From UBA4421 sp002470275 (GTDB taxonomy: Bacteria > Pseudomonadota > Gammaproteobacteria > Pseudomonadales > Azotimanducaceae): a stretch of 13,377 bases of DNA. This document shows, one piece after another, positions 5,735 through 13,144 of the stretch; position 1 is the first letter of the stretch, and each line of letters begins with the position of its first letter. Under the pieces are notes generated by a model that saw nothing but the letters and a program-made list of their open reading frames with translations, was not told where the DNA came from and ran no database searches. The stretch is taken from contig CAJXDR010000054.1 of assembly GCA_913052345.1 (NCBI GenBank), positions 1 to 13,377 on the forward strand, written 5' to 3'. A program made the position numbers and the translations under genes.

Positions 5735-7710
5735 TCTCCCCCATCCATCGTCTAATGGTGGCGAATCGCGGCGAGATCGCGCGGCGTATTATTCGCACGG
5801 CACACGACATGGGCATCAGCACGGTGGCGATCTATGCCGACGCGGATGCCGATGCCCCCTTTGTGCATGAAGCAAGCACCGCTATTGCCCTCAATGGCAA
5901 AACCTCAGCTGAAACCTACCTGGATATGGCTAAGGTGATCGACGCCGCCAAACAGAGCGGAGCAGACGCCATCCACCCCGGCTATGGTTTCCTGTCCGAA
6001 AACGAGACCTTCGCCCAGGCCGTTATCGATGCCGACATTAAGTGGCTTGGCCCCACTCCTGAGGTGATCGGCCTGATGGGTGACAAGCTCTCCGCTAAAA
6101 AACTTATGGATGAGGCTGGCGTACCAACACTCCCGGGTATCGAAATCACGGCCGATACCGATATTGCTGCAGCCGCAGCGCAAATTGGCTATCCGGTTCT
6201 GGTCAAGGCGTCTGCGGGAGGCGGTGGCCGAGGGATGCGCGTGGTAGAAGAGGAAGCTGAACTGATTGATGCCGTGGCTGGTGCCAAGCGCGAAGCCGGC
6301 AGTTCCTTCGGAGACGACACCGTGTTTCTGGAAAAATGGCTGGAGACTTCGCGCCATATCGAGATTCAGATTCTCGGCGATAGCCACGGCAATCTGGTGC
6401 ACTGCTATGAGCGTGAGTGCTCTATCCAGCGTCGGCACCAGAAGATCATCGAAGAAGCCCCCTCTCCGGCTGTGGACGATAGCCTGCGCTCGCGAATGGG
6501 CGATGCGGCCATCGCTGCTGCCAGGAAGCTCGGTTACTCCTCCGCGGGCACCGTGGAATTCTTGCTGTCAGGCAGTGATTTCTATTTCCTGGAGGTCAAT
6601 GCTCGGCTGCAGGTGGAACACCCCGTTACCGAAGAGATCATCGGCCAGGATCTAGTGCGCGAACAGATTCGCGTAGCGGAAGGAGAAGCCCTCTCCTTTA
6701 GCCAAGAGGACCTCAGCATCAATGGCCATGCCATCGAAGCGCGACTTTACGCTGAGGATCCGCTCAATGGATTCCTGCCCTCTCCGGGTCCCGTTTTGGT
6801 CTGGCAGCCATCAACGCTGGGCGGCGCACGCTTTGACTCCGGCGTCGAGGCAGGCAGTGAGATCAGCACTCAATTCGACCCCATGATCGCAAAGATCATC
6901 GTGCATGCGCCCACGCGTCGAGAAGCTGCCAGTCGCCTCGCTAGGGTGCTAGAAACCACTGCGGTCCAGGGCCTGAAGACCAATCGGGATTTTCTCGTCT
7001 CCACCCTCCGCACATCGGCCTATCTGCAAGCAGAGACCACCACAGACTTTATTGAACGCGTAAAGCCAGCACTCACGCGGGACATCGCGCCCTCGGAATA
7101 CCTTGAGGCGGCCCTCGCGACGCTTGCTGAGGGACAGGCGAGAAGGCGAGCATCGGCAAAGGTACTCAGAATGATGCCCAGCGGCTGGCGTAATTCCAGT
7201 ATGCCCCTGGAGCAAATCGAATTTACCGTGAACGACCAAGTCATTTCCTTAGCATACCGACGCCAGCGAGACGGCAAATTTAAGGTGGTACGAGATGATC
7301 AAGCAGTCATGCTGACCATTCATGAGGCCGGTCGCGGAGCGGTAGACATCGAGGTGAACGGACAGCGCCTGCGCTTTGCTATAGAGCCCCATCAAGACAG
7401 CTGGTTAGTGCATAGCGAACGTGGCGATTTACTGCTGCGAGAGTCACCGCGCTATCCGAATCCCAACGCACTTGAAGCCGATAGCGGGCTTACCGCACCC
7501 ATGCCTGGAGCCGTCCTAGCGGCTGAAGTAGCTCCAGGCGACACGGTCAACAAGGGTGATCTGCTGGTCATCCTCGAGGCAATGAAAATGGAGCATCGAA
7601 TCGTCGCACCGAGGGACGGCACTGTAGAACGTGTCCACGTGGCGGTTGGTGACCAGGTGGACAACGCACAATTACTAATAACGCTAGCAGAAGAGGGAGT
7701 AGAAGATTAA
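5722..7710 (+). CDS. Acyl-CoA carboxylase alpha subunit (biotin carboxylase + BCCP)
   Basis: A 662-residue protein, typical of MCC/GCC alpha subunits. Order: biotin carboxylase N-domain (VANRGEIARRI, 13-23), ATP-grasp domain with the glycine loop KASAGGGGRGMR (162-173), ERECSIQRRHQKIIEEAPSP (230-249), the catalytic/metal segment FLEVNARLQVEHP (289-301), the biotin carboxylase C-domain with IEARLYAEDP, a linker/BT-like region (about 455-580), and a C-terminal biotinyl domain with EAMKMEH, where Lys622 is the biotinylation site. It carboxylates its own biotin using ATP and bicarbonate and passes the group to the beta subunit encoded just upstream. The start overlaps the beta gene; AAGGAG (5708-5713) lies 8 nt before it, consistent with coupled translation and equal subunit dosage. 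The stop overlaps the hydratase start by one base (TAATG). All key catalytic motifs look intact. Confidence 0.96.
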   Translation: MAHVISPIHRLMVANRGEIARRIIRTAHDMGISTVAIYADADADAPFVHEASTAIALNGKTSAETYLDMAKVIDAAKQSGADAIHPGYGFLSENETFAQAVIDADIKWLGPTPEVIGLMGDKLSAKKLMDEAGVPTLPGIEITADTDIAAAAAQIGYPVLVKASAGGGGRGMRVVEEEAELIDAVAGAKREAGSSFGDDTVFLEKWLETSRHIEIQILGDSHGNLVHCYERECSIQRRHQKIIEEAPSPAVDDSLRSRMGDAAIAAARKLGYSSAGTVEFLLSGSDFYFLEVNARLQVEHPVTEEIIGQDLVREQIRVAEGEALSFSQEDLSINGHAIEARLYAEDPLNGFLPSPGPVLVWQPSTLGGARFDSGVEAGSEISTQFDPMIAKIIVHAPTRREAASRLARVLETTAVQGLKTNRDFLVSTLRTSAYLQAETTTDFIERVKPALTRDIAPSEYLEAALATLAEGQARRRASAKVLRMMPSGWRNSSMPLEQIEFTVNDQVISLAYRRQRDGKFKVVRDDQAVMLTIHEAGRGAVDIEVNGQRLRFAIEPHQDSWLVHSERGDLLLRESPRYPNPNALEADSGLTAPMPGAVLAAEVAPGDTVNKGDLLVILEAMKMEHRIVAPRDGTVERVHVAVGDQVDNAQLLITLAEEGVED

Positions 7711-8495
7711 TGCCGACTACGGAAGCAACACTGTATGAAATCAAAGAGGGGGCGGCCTGGATAACCCTCAACCGACCCGAGAGTCGCAACGCCCTGTCCG
7801 CTGCCCTGGTGACAGAGGTCCATGATCACCTGGCTGCAGCCAACGCGGACGATAGGGTGCGCTGCATTGTGCTTACCGGCAACGGCCCTGCTTTTTGTGC
7901 CGGAGCTGATTTGAAAAGTCCTCCGGGGCAGCTGTCTGAGGGTTCAGATCGAGCGGTTCCTTTTGGCGATGTCATGACGGCCATGATGGAGAGCCCTAAG
8001 CCGGTGATCACTGCCGTAAACGGCGCGGCTTTTGCTGGCGGCCTGGGCCTGGTGGGCGCATCCGATATTGTGATCACGCGCGAGGATGCTCAGTTCAGCT
8101 TTAGCGAAGTTCGCATTGGCGTCATCCCGGCCCTCATTTCAGTGGTTTGTCTGCCTAAATTGGGGACGCACAACGGCATGAAGCTGTTCCTCACCGGAGA
8201 GCGATTTGATGGTCACCAGGCAGTAACCCTGGGCATGGCTCATCGAGCCGTTCCTGCCGAGGCTCTGCACGCGGCTGTTTTGGAGGAAGTGGCCATGATC
8301 AACCTAGGTGGCCCAATTGCTGTCCAGGAATGCAAAAAGCTGGTTCGTCGAGTGCCCCAGCTATCCACTGCCGACGGCTTCAAAGAAACCGCTGCGTGGA
8401 GTGCGCGCATGTTCAAATCGGATGAAGGAATGGAGGGCATGGCGTCTTTCCGAGAAAAACGAAAGCCGTCCTGGCTCACGAATAAGGAGAACTAG
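7710..8495 (+). CDS. Enoyl-CoA hydratase/isomerase family protein (LiuC/AtuE-like)
   Basis: A 261-residue crotonase-fold enzyme. The CoA/oxyanion segments are GPAFCAGADLKS (59-70) and NGAAFAGGLGLVGASDI (104-120). Of the two glutamates used by classical enoyl-CoA hydratase, only the second is kept, Glu133 in FSEVRIGVIPALIS; the first position is Gly113. The GGxGLV...SEVRIG(x)xPAxIS pattern is characteristic, from memory, of the LiuC/AtuE group that hydrates 3-methylglutaconyl- or isohexenylglutaconyl-CoA, products of MCC- and GCC-type carboxylation. That fits its place directly after the carboxylase alpha gene, with which it shares one base (TAATG). The likely role is hydration of the carboxylated enoyl-CoA to a 3-hydroxy-3-methyl-dicarboxyl-CoA. 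The exact chain or branch of the substrate is unknown. Confidence 0.92.
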   Translation: MPTTEATLYEIKEGAAWITLNRPESRNALSAALVTEVHDHLAAANADDRVRCIVLTGNGPAFCAGADLKSPPGQLSEGSDRAVPFGDVMTAMMESPKPVITAVNGAAFAGGLGLVGASDIVITREDAQFSFSEVRIGVIPALISVVCLPKLGTHNGMKLFLTGERFDGHQAVTLGMAHRAVPAEALHAAVLEEVAMINLGGPIAVQECKKLVRRVPQLSTADGFKETAAWSARMFKSDEGMEGMASFREKRKPSWLTNKEN

Positions 8496-8500
8496 AGATC

Positions 8501-10273
8501 GTGTCAGATATTATAAGAATAGCGAACTGCAGCGGCTTTTATGGCGACCGTCTGGATGCGGCCAAGGAAATGGTCGATGGCGGACCCATAGATGTGCTGA
8601 CCGGTGATTACCTAGCGGAACTCACCATGTCCATTCTCTACAGCCAGCAGCAAACCCGGGGCGAGCATACCGGCTATGTCGGAACCTTTCTGAAGCAGCT
8701 TCAGGCCGTCGCCCAGACCTGCCAGGAAAAAAACATCAAAATCGTCACCAACGCTGGCGGATTGAATCCCAGCAGCATGGCTGCAGAAGTGGAAAAAATT
8801 CTGGCTGAGCTGGGCGTTGAAATGAAGGTTGCCTACATTGACGGGGATAACCTGCTTGAGGACCTCGAGACTCTTCAGACCGAAGGTGAGGCATTGACCA
8901 ACCTGGACACTGGCGTTGCCCTCGCGGATAGCGATCAGAAAACGCTAACGGCCAATGCTTACCTGGGAGCTTGGGGCATCAAAGAGGCCTTGGATCAGGG
9001 GGCCGATATCGTTATCTGCCCTCGCGTGACCGATGCGGCCGTCGTGATCGGTCCCGCTGCCTGGAAGTTTAACTGGCAGCGCAACGACTATGATGCCTTG
9101 GCCGGTGCACTCACTGCCGGTCATATTATCGAATGCGGCGCACAGTGTTGCGGTGGCAACTATGCGTTTTTTGAGGAAGTGCCGAGTTTCCGCAACGTGG
9201 GTTATCCCATCGCGGAAATCGAAGCCAACGGCAACTTTACCGTCACTAAACACCCCGGCACTGGCGGACTCATTTCTGAGGGCACGGTGAAAGCCCAACT
9301 GCTCTATGAAATTTCTACTCCCGCTTACTACAACCCGGATGTGATTGCCCATTTCGACACCATGAAGATCGAACAGCAGGGGGAAGACCGGGTCTATGTG
9401 AGCGACTGCCGAGGCAGTTCACCACCGCCAACCCACAAGGTCTGCATCAATACGATGGGGCCCTACAAGCAGTCGATGGAAACTTTGCTGACCGGACTGG
9501 ATATCGAGCGTAAGGCGGAACGCTTTCTCGATGCTGTCTTCCATAACCTCGGCGGACGTGAGCAATTCGACGACATCGATATTCATTTGATTCGCAGCGA
9601 TCAAGATGACCCAGAGAGCAACGAGGTCGCACACGCCGCCCTGCGCGTTACCGTGACCAGCGAGGACCCCTCAAAATTTGGGCGCATCTTTGCTGCCAAG
9701 GTTACCGAACTGGGTCTTGCGGGTATTCCGGGTAATACGGCGCGCGGCGCTGCAGGCTTTAACGGCACTCCAGCCATTATTCACTGGCCTGCACTGATCG
9801 ATAGCCAAAGGCTGACCGAGCGCGTGCACCTAGGCGGAAAGGTGACAGAGGTGCTGCCTACCCAGCGTCTGGCGCTAGAGGAAATCTACTATCAGGAAAC
9901 ACCGGCCAGCATTGCGCCGGCGCCAACCGGCCCAACAAAGCGCATCCATCTGGGGCGGCTGTTCGGGGCACGATCTGGGGACAAAGGCGGCAACGCTAAC
10001 GTTGGCGTTTGGGCACTGACCGACGAGAGCTTCAGCTTCCTTTATCACTATTTGACCGTGGAGGAGTTCAAGCGTCTGGTGCCCGACTTCGGCCAGTACG
10101 AAGTCGAACGCTTCGAGATGCCTAACCTGCGCGCTCTGAATTTCTATATCAAGGGTGTGCTGGGCACCGGCGCAGCATCTAACCATCGCATCGACAAACA
10201 GGCCAAAACCCTGGGCGAATACCTTCGCGCAAAATATATCGAGGTCCCGGAGCAACTGGCGGAGGGGCTTTAG
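8501..10273 (+). CDS. AtuA family protein (DUF1446 domain plus C-terminal AtuA-like domain)
   Basis: A 590-residue protein. The N-terminal DUF1446 domain (about 1-445) opens RIANCSGFYGDRLDAAKEMV and includes DVLTGDYLAELTM, TNAGGLNPSSMA, ADIVICPRVTDAAVVIGP and IIECGAQCCGGNYAFF with a vicinal Cys pair. The C-terminal domain (about 480-590) starts with the hallmark GRLFGARSGDKGGNANVGVW (from Gly485). AtuA is required for acyclic terpene use in Pseudomonas, but its reaction is, to my knowledge, not established. Here it is the last gene of the carboxylase operon, 5 bp after the hydratase stop, so it is likely co-expressed and needed for the same pathway. The GTG start at 8501 is supported by AAGGAGA upstream (8484-8490) and by the conserved N-terminal strand following at once. 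A catalytic role on the hydrated acyl-CoA, replacing a missing lyase, is speculation. Confidence 0.92.
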   Translation: MSDIIRIANCSGFYGDRLDAAKEMVDGGPIDVLTGDYLAELTMSILYSQQQTRGEHTGYVGTFLKQLQAVAQTCQEKNIKIVTNAGGLNPSSMAAEVEKILAELGVEMKVAYIDGDNLLEDLETLQTEGEALTNLDTGVALADSDQKTLTANAYLGAWGIKEALDQGADIVICPRVTDAAVVIGPAAWKFNWQRNDYDALAGALTAGHIIECGAQCCGGNYAFFEEVPSFRNVGYPIAEIEANGNFTVTKHPGTGGLISEGTVKAQLLYEISTPAYYNPDVIAHFDTMKIEQQGEDRVYVSDCRGSSPPPTHKVCINTMGPYKQSMETLLTGLDIERKAERFLDAVFHNLGGREQFDDIDIHLIRSDQDDPESNEVAHAALRVTVTSEDPSKFGRIFAAKVTELGLAGIPGNTARGAAGFNGTPAIIHWPALIDSQRLTERVHLGGKVTEVLPTQRLALEEIYYQETPASIAPAPTGPTKRIHLGRLFGARSGDKGGNANVGVWALTDESFSFLYHYLTVEEFKRLVPDFGQYEVERFEMPNLRALNFYIKGVLGTGAASNHRIDKQAKTLGEYLRAKYIEVPEQLAEGL

Positions 10274-10279
10274 CCCCTC
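10262..10279. terminator. Hairpin at the 3' end of the carboxylase operon
   Basis: GAGGGGCT-TT-AGCCCCTC is a perfect inverted repeat (practically a 7-bp GC-rich stem with a TTTA loop) spanning the AtuA stop codon at 10271-10273. It lies at the junction with the convergent esterase gene, 24 bp from that gene's stop. There is no T-run on either side, so it is not a textbook intrinsic terminator; it may stabilise the 3' end or act as a weak bidirectional one. AGCCC (10272-10276) could alternatively pair with GGGCT (10300-10304). Confidence 0.4.
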
Positions 10280-10303
10280 AACGCCTGCTAGGGTTCAGCG
10301 GGC

Positions 10304-11827
10304 TTACCTCGCGTTCCGGCGCATTCGATAGTGCGCCTCGACCAGGTCTAGCTTATCTGCCAGAACCCCGGCCTCTGCGCGATCTTCGCCACCAAAAACC
10401 AGCCAGGTCTCTGAGCCAGTATCGTAGCTTGGCCAAGGAATTAGGCCCTCCCCGTTAGGGTCTGCATTGCGCGCAAAGTTCAACCAATACGCCTGCATCC
10501 TCTTGGCTAGACCGCTGATCTCGGCGTCCTCACTGCCCGCGCCATTCCAAAAAATATAGGAATCAGCACCGTGTGGGGTGCCCGGCAAAGACGCCGCCTT
10601 GGCGGCGGCGGGAGCGTCCACGTAGTAAAGCCAGGCGGCATTGCCACCCTTTGCGACCGCCCGGCCCGTGACCCTGGCGGCCAATAAGTAGCGATTGTCG
10701 CCAAACATGCGCATCAACCCGAGACGTCGTTGCACCGCAAAGTCCTGCGCATAGGCGGCTTTCACCCGAGGCATGAAGTCCCGGTAGTAATCCGCATAGG
10801 CGTCCAAGGTGATCCCCGAAGCAGGCATCACCGAACCCTCGAAACTATTGCCCCCCATGATCAGAGGAACATCGTGGGCCCTGCCAGCTTCGGCCAAAGC
10901 CGCGGGTTCATCCTCCAGGGTCACGCCATCAACTATAGGCAGCTGAAAACCGCTCAGCGCCAGCACCAGATCGGCCGCCGGTAAAGCTCTTAGAGCGTCC
11001 TCACCGTCCAGATCTGCATTGATTCTTGCCACCAGCGAAGCGCCGATTTCCTCCGCTGCTGCTGGGGCTCCCAGGTCCATTTCAAGTACATCCGATGACG
11101 GCAGCTTATTCGATCTGGGCAGCGCCCAGGTGCCGTAACCGCTCTGAGCGATGACACGATGAAACAGGCCCTTCGCGTCGGGCGTCACCATCAGCATGTT
11201 GACCGCCATACCGCCAGCAGAAACGCCAAAGATGGTGACCTTGTCCGGATCGCCACCAAAGCCGGCTATATTTTTTTGCACCCATTCCAGGCCCGCCACC
11301 ATGTCTTGAAGACCAAAATTAGCTTCAGAGGCCGGTAGCAGCGGATGCGCAAAGAAACCCAACGGACCCAGGCGATAATTTAGCGACACGACTACTACCC
11401 CCTGCCGCGCTAAAACTTCTCCCGCAATTAGTCCGCTACCCGAGCGCAGGCCACCCCCATGAAACCAGACCATAACCGGGCGCTTTGCATCACCCAGTCC
11501 CGGTGTCCATACATTAAGGCCTAAGCAATCCTCCCCACCGACCGCCGAACCCTGCTGCCCGCGGACAGCCTGTATACACACCGGCATAAAACGTTGGGCC
11601 TGTCTCTCCCCTGTGTGGGCCAAAGGCGCACTGGGTGGCTGCCAGCGCAAATTGCCAACCGGTGGCTGGGCGTAGGGCATCCCACGGAATACCGCTAACC
11701 CTTCCTCTCGTTGGCCGACGAACACACCCTGCTCGGTAGTGACCCGCAACGCACCCTCTCCAAAAGCCGTAAGGGATTGGCATACGAACATGACGCACCA
11801 AACCCGGACCGCTGTTTTCACCCTCAT
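10304..11827 (-). CDS. Secreted type-B carboxylesterase
   Basis: A 507-residue alpha/beta-hydrolase of the carboxylesterase type B (COesterase) family. The N-terminus MRVKTAVRVWCVMFVCQSLTA has a basic start and hydrophobic core like a Sec signal peptide, so it is probably exported. Family marks: FRGMPYAQPPVGNLRW (48-62), GGEDCLGLNVW (97-107; the usual EDCLYLN with Gly for Tyr), the oxyanion motif HGGG (123-126) and the nucleophile elbow GVSAG with Ser203. The remaining triad residues are likely Glu330 in GGNSFEGSV and His419 in PGTPHGADSYIFW. All three are present, so it should be active on carboxylic esters; the specific ester cannot be read. The start at 11827 has GAGGGG about 8-9 nt upstream. 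It is convergent to the carboxylase operon and divergent from another secreted protein. Supplying the acid or alcohol for the carboxylase pathway is possible but only positional. Confidence 0.93.
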   Translation of the reverse strand: MRVKTAVRVWCVMFVCQSLTAFGEGALRVTTEQGVFVGQREEGLAVFRGMPYAQPPVGNLRWQPPSAPLAHTGERQAQRFMPVCIQAVRGQQGSAVGGEDCLGLNVWTPGLGDAKRPVMVWFHGGGLRSGSGLIAGEVLARQGVVVVSLNYRLGPLGFFAHPLLPASEANFGLQDMVAGLEWVQKNIAGFGGDPDKVTIFGVSAGGMAVNMLMVTPDAKGLFHRVIAQSGYGTWALPRSNKLPSSDVLEMDLGAPAAAEEIGASLVARINADLDGEDALRALPAADLVLALSGFQLPIVDGVTLEDEPAALAEAGRAHDVPLIMGGNSFEGSVMPASGITLDAYADYYRDFMPRVKAAYAQDFAVQRRLGLMRMFGDNRYLLAARVTGRAVAKGGNAAWLYYVDAPAAAKAASLPGTPHGADSYIFWNGAGSEDAEISGLAKRMQAYWLNFARNADPNGEGLIPWPSYDTGSETWLVFGGEDRAEAGVLADKLDLVEAHYRMRRNAR

Positions 11828-11999
11828 TAGTCAATCCCCTCATCGAAAAAGAGGACCATATCAGTTAATTCAATGTTGGGCTGCGCAGCATCAAATCCCT
11901 CTCAAAGGGTCTGTCTAGCGGGAAGATGAGGTGCTTTCCGAGCTCTAGGTTATGCGGCAGAATGTTCTCTGGAGAGAGGGTTACGACGGAGGACGAGCG
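11828..11999. promoter_or_regulatory. Divergent intergenic region between esterase and secreted protein genes
   Basis: This 172-bp space must hold promoters for both outward genes. It contains a perfect 10-bp palindrome GCTGCGCAGC (11880-11889), a short CCCT/AGGG inverted repeat just to its right, and the ribosome binding sites GAGGGG (esterase, minus strand) and GGAGGA (secreted protein, plus strand). I see no -35/-10 pair that stands out and no known operator consensus. Confidence 0.4.
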
Positions 12000-13088
12000 A
12001 TGATACTTAATCAAGCCTGGATTTTTTTAGCAGCAATAGTGATCGCGCTGATCACTACCCCACTGCATGCCGAGACCAAACGCACCAGCTCGGGTAAGCC
12101 CGACCTGTCTGGCACCTATGATACGGGCACCCTGACCCCCCTCGAACGCCCGGAGTTTCTCGGGTCCGTCTCTTATGTTTACCCGTGGGTAGCGGAAATC
12201 GGCAATTGGATTGCGAAAACGGGTAAAGAATATTTAGAGCAGCGCAAAAGCGACCCGAACAGAGCCGCGCCACCCAAGGGCGGTGAGGGAGACCTCGGGG
12301 GTGCAGCTGGCGGTACCGGTGGCTATAACGCCTTTTACATTGACCTGGGCGATTCTCTGACGGTGGTCGACGGCGTCGTACCAACCTCCATCATTTATGA
12401 TCCACCCAATGGGCGGCAGCCTCAGCGTTCAGCCAACTTTATGAGCCAGGTAAGAAAGTTCTATCCCAGCGCCTTCCACCAGAATACCGGCACGGCTACT
12501 TGGCTAGACACCGAAGGGCCAGGACCCTTTGATGGACCAGAAAGCGTTGGGCTGCCTGAGCGCTGCCTGCTCAGCTTTGCGTCCACCGTGCCAACCATTC
12601 CCAGCCTCTATAATAACTACAAGCGGATTGTTCAGACGGACACTCACGTCATGATTCTTCAGGAAATGGTGCATCACGCCCGCGTTATCCGCATTGACTC
12701 CGAGCATAATTCGGATGACAACAGACATTGGCTTGGAGACTCTATTGGCTATTGGGATGGAGACGTATTGGTCGTGGAAACCAAAAACTTTAAGCCCGTG
12801 AGCAGCCTGCCTGGCGCGACCGAAAACCTTCATGTGGTCGAGCGATTTAGCAGAAAGCCAAATGGGGACCTAGACTACGACTTTACCGTCAACGACCCAG
12901 AAGCCTGGGCAGCGCCATGGAGCGGCCGATACCAGTGGCGTGCCAGCGACAACAAAGTTTACGAATACGCCTGCCATGAGGGCAATTACGCCATGGGCAA
13001 TATCTTACGGGGTGCGCGATTGCTGGAGAGCGAGTGGCAAGAGGAGACGGCCGCGATTTCCCCGGACAGTGCGGGTGGCGTGCCCTAG
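12000..13088 (+). CDS. Secreted protein of unknown function
   Basis: A 362-residue protein. The N-terminus MILNQAWIFLAAIVIALITT followed by PLHA-ETK is a clear Sec signal peptide with probable cleavage after Ala24. The mature part begins SGKPDLSGTYDTGTLTPLERPEF. It carries segments seen in a broad family of uncharacterised exported proteins (from memory, frequent in marine gammaproteobacteria and Acidobacteria): RCLLSF, YKRIVQTDTHVMILQEMVHHARVIRID, HWLGDSIGYWDGDVLVVETKNF (243-264) and YEYACHEGNYAMGNILRGAR. Two cysteines remain, Cys189 and Cys325, both inside conserved-looking motifs, so a disulfide is plausible. A Gly-rich insert is at 94-108. The ATG at 12000 is chosen over one at 11952 because it has GGAGGA at good spacing and begins directly with the signal peptide. 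No enzyme motif is recognised. It is divergent from a secreted esterase, which may indicate a shared periplasmic role. Confidence 0.85.
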   Translation: MILNQAWIFLAAIVIALITTPLHAETKRTSSGKPDLSGTYDTGTLTPLERPEFLGSVSYVYPWVAEIGNWIAKTGKEYLEQRKSDPNRAAPPKGGEGDLGGAAGGTGGYNAFYIDLGDSLTVVDGVVPTSIIYDPPNGRQPQRSANFMSQVRKFYPSAFHQNTGTATWLDTEGPGPFDGPESVGLPERCLLSFASTVPTIPSLYNNYKRIVQTDTHVMILQEMVHHARVIRIDSEHNSDDNRHWLGDSIGYWDGDVLVVETKNFKPVSSLPGATENLHVVERFSRKPNGDLDYDFTVNDPEAWAAPWSGRYQWRASDNKVYEYACHEGNYAMGNILRGARLLESEWQEETAAISPDSAGGVP

Positions 13089-13144
13089 GACACTCCTCGC
13101 AGCAGCCGTGCCTGAGTGAACGAGCTAAGTAGGGGATCGCATCT

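Noticed and set aside
5905..6438. 177-codon minus-strand open frame inside the biotin carboxylase gene
   Set aside because: Antisense shadow of a strongly conserved ATP-grasp coding region; no ribosome site or recognisable domain, and such antisense frames are common in GC-rich genes.
8945..9352. 135-codon minus-strand open frame inside the AtuA gene
   Set aside because: Antisense to the DUF1446 domain; no motif or start signal of its own.
11952..11999. 16-residue extension of the secreted unknown protein (ATG at 11952)
   Set aside because: The extension would bury the signal peptide behind a charged stretch, and the GGAGGA site correctly precedes the ATG at 12000.
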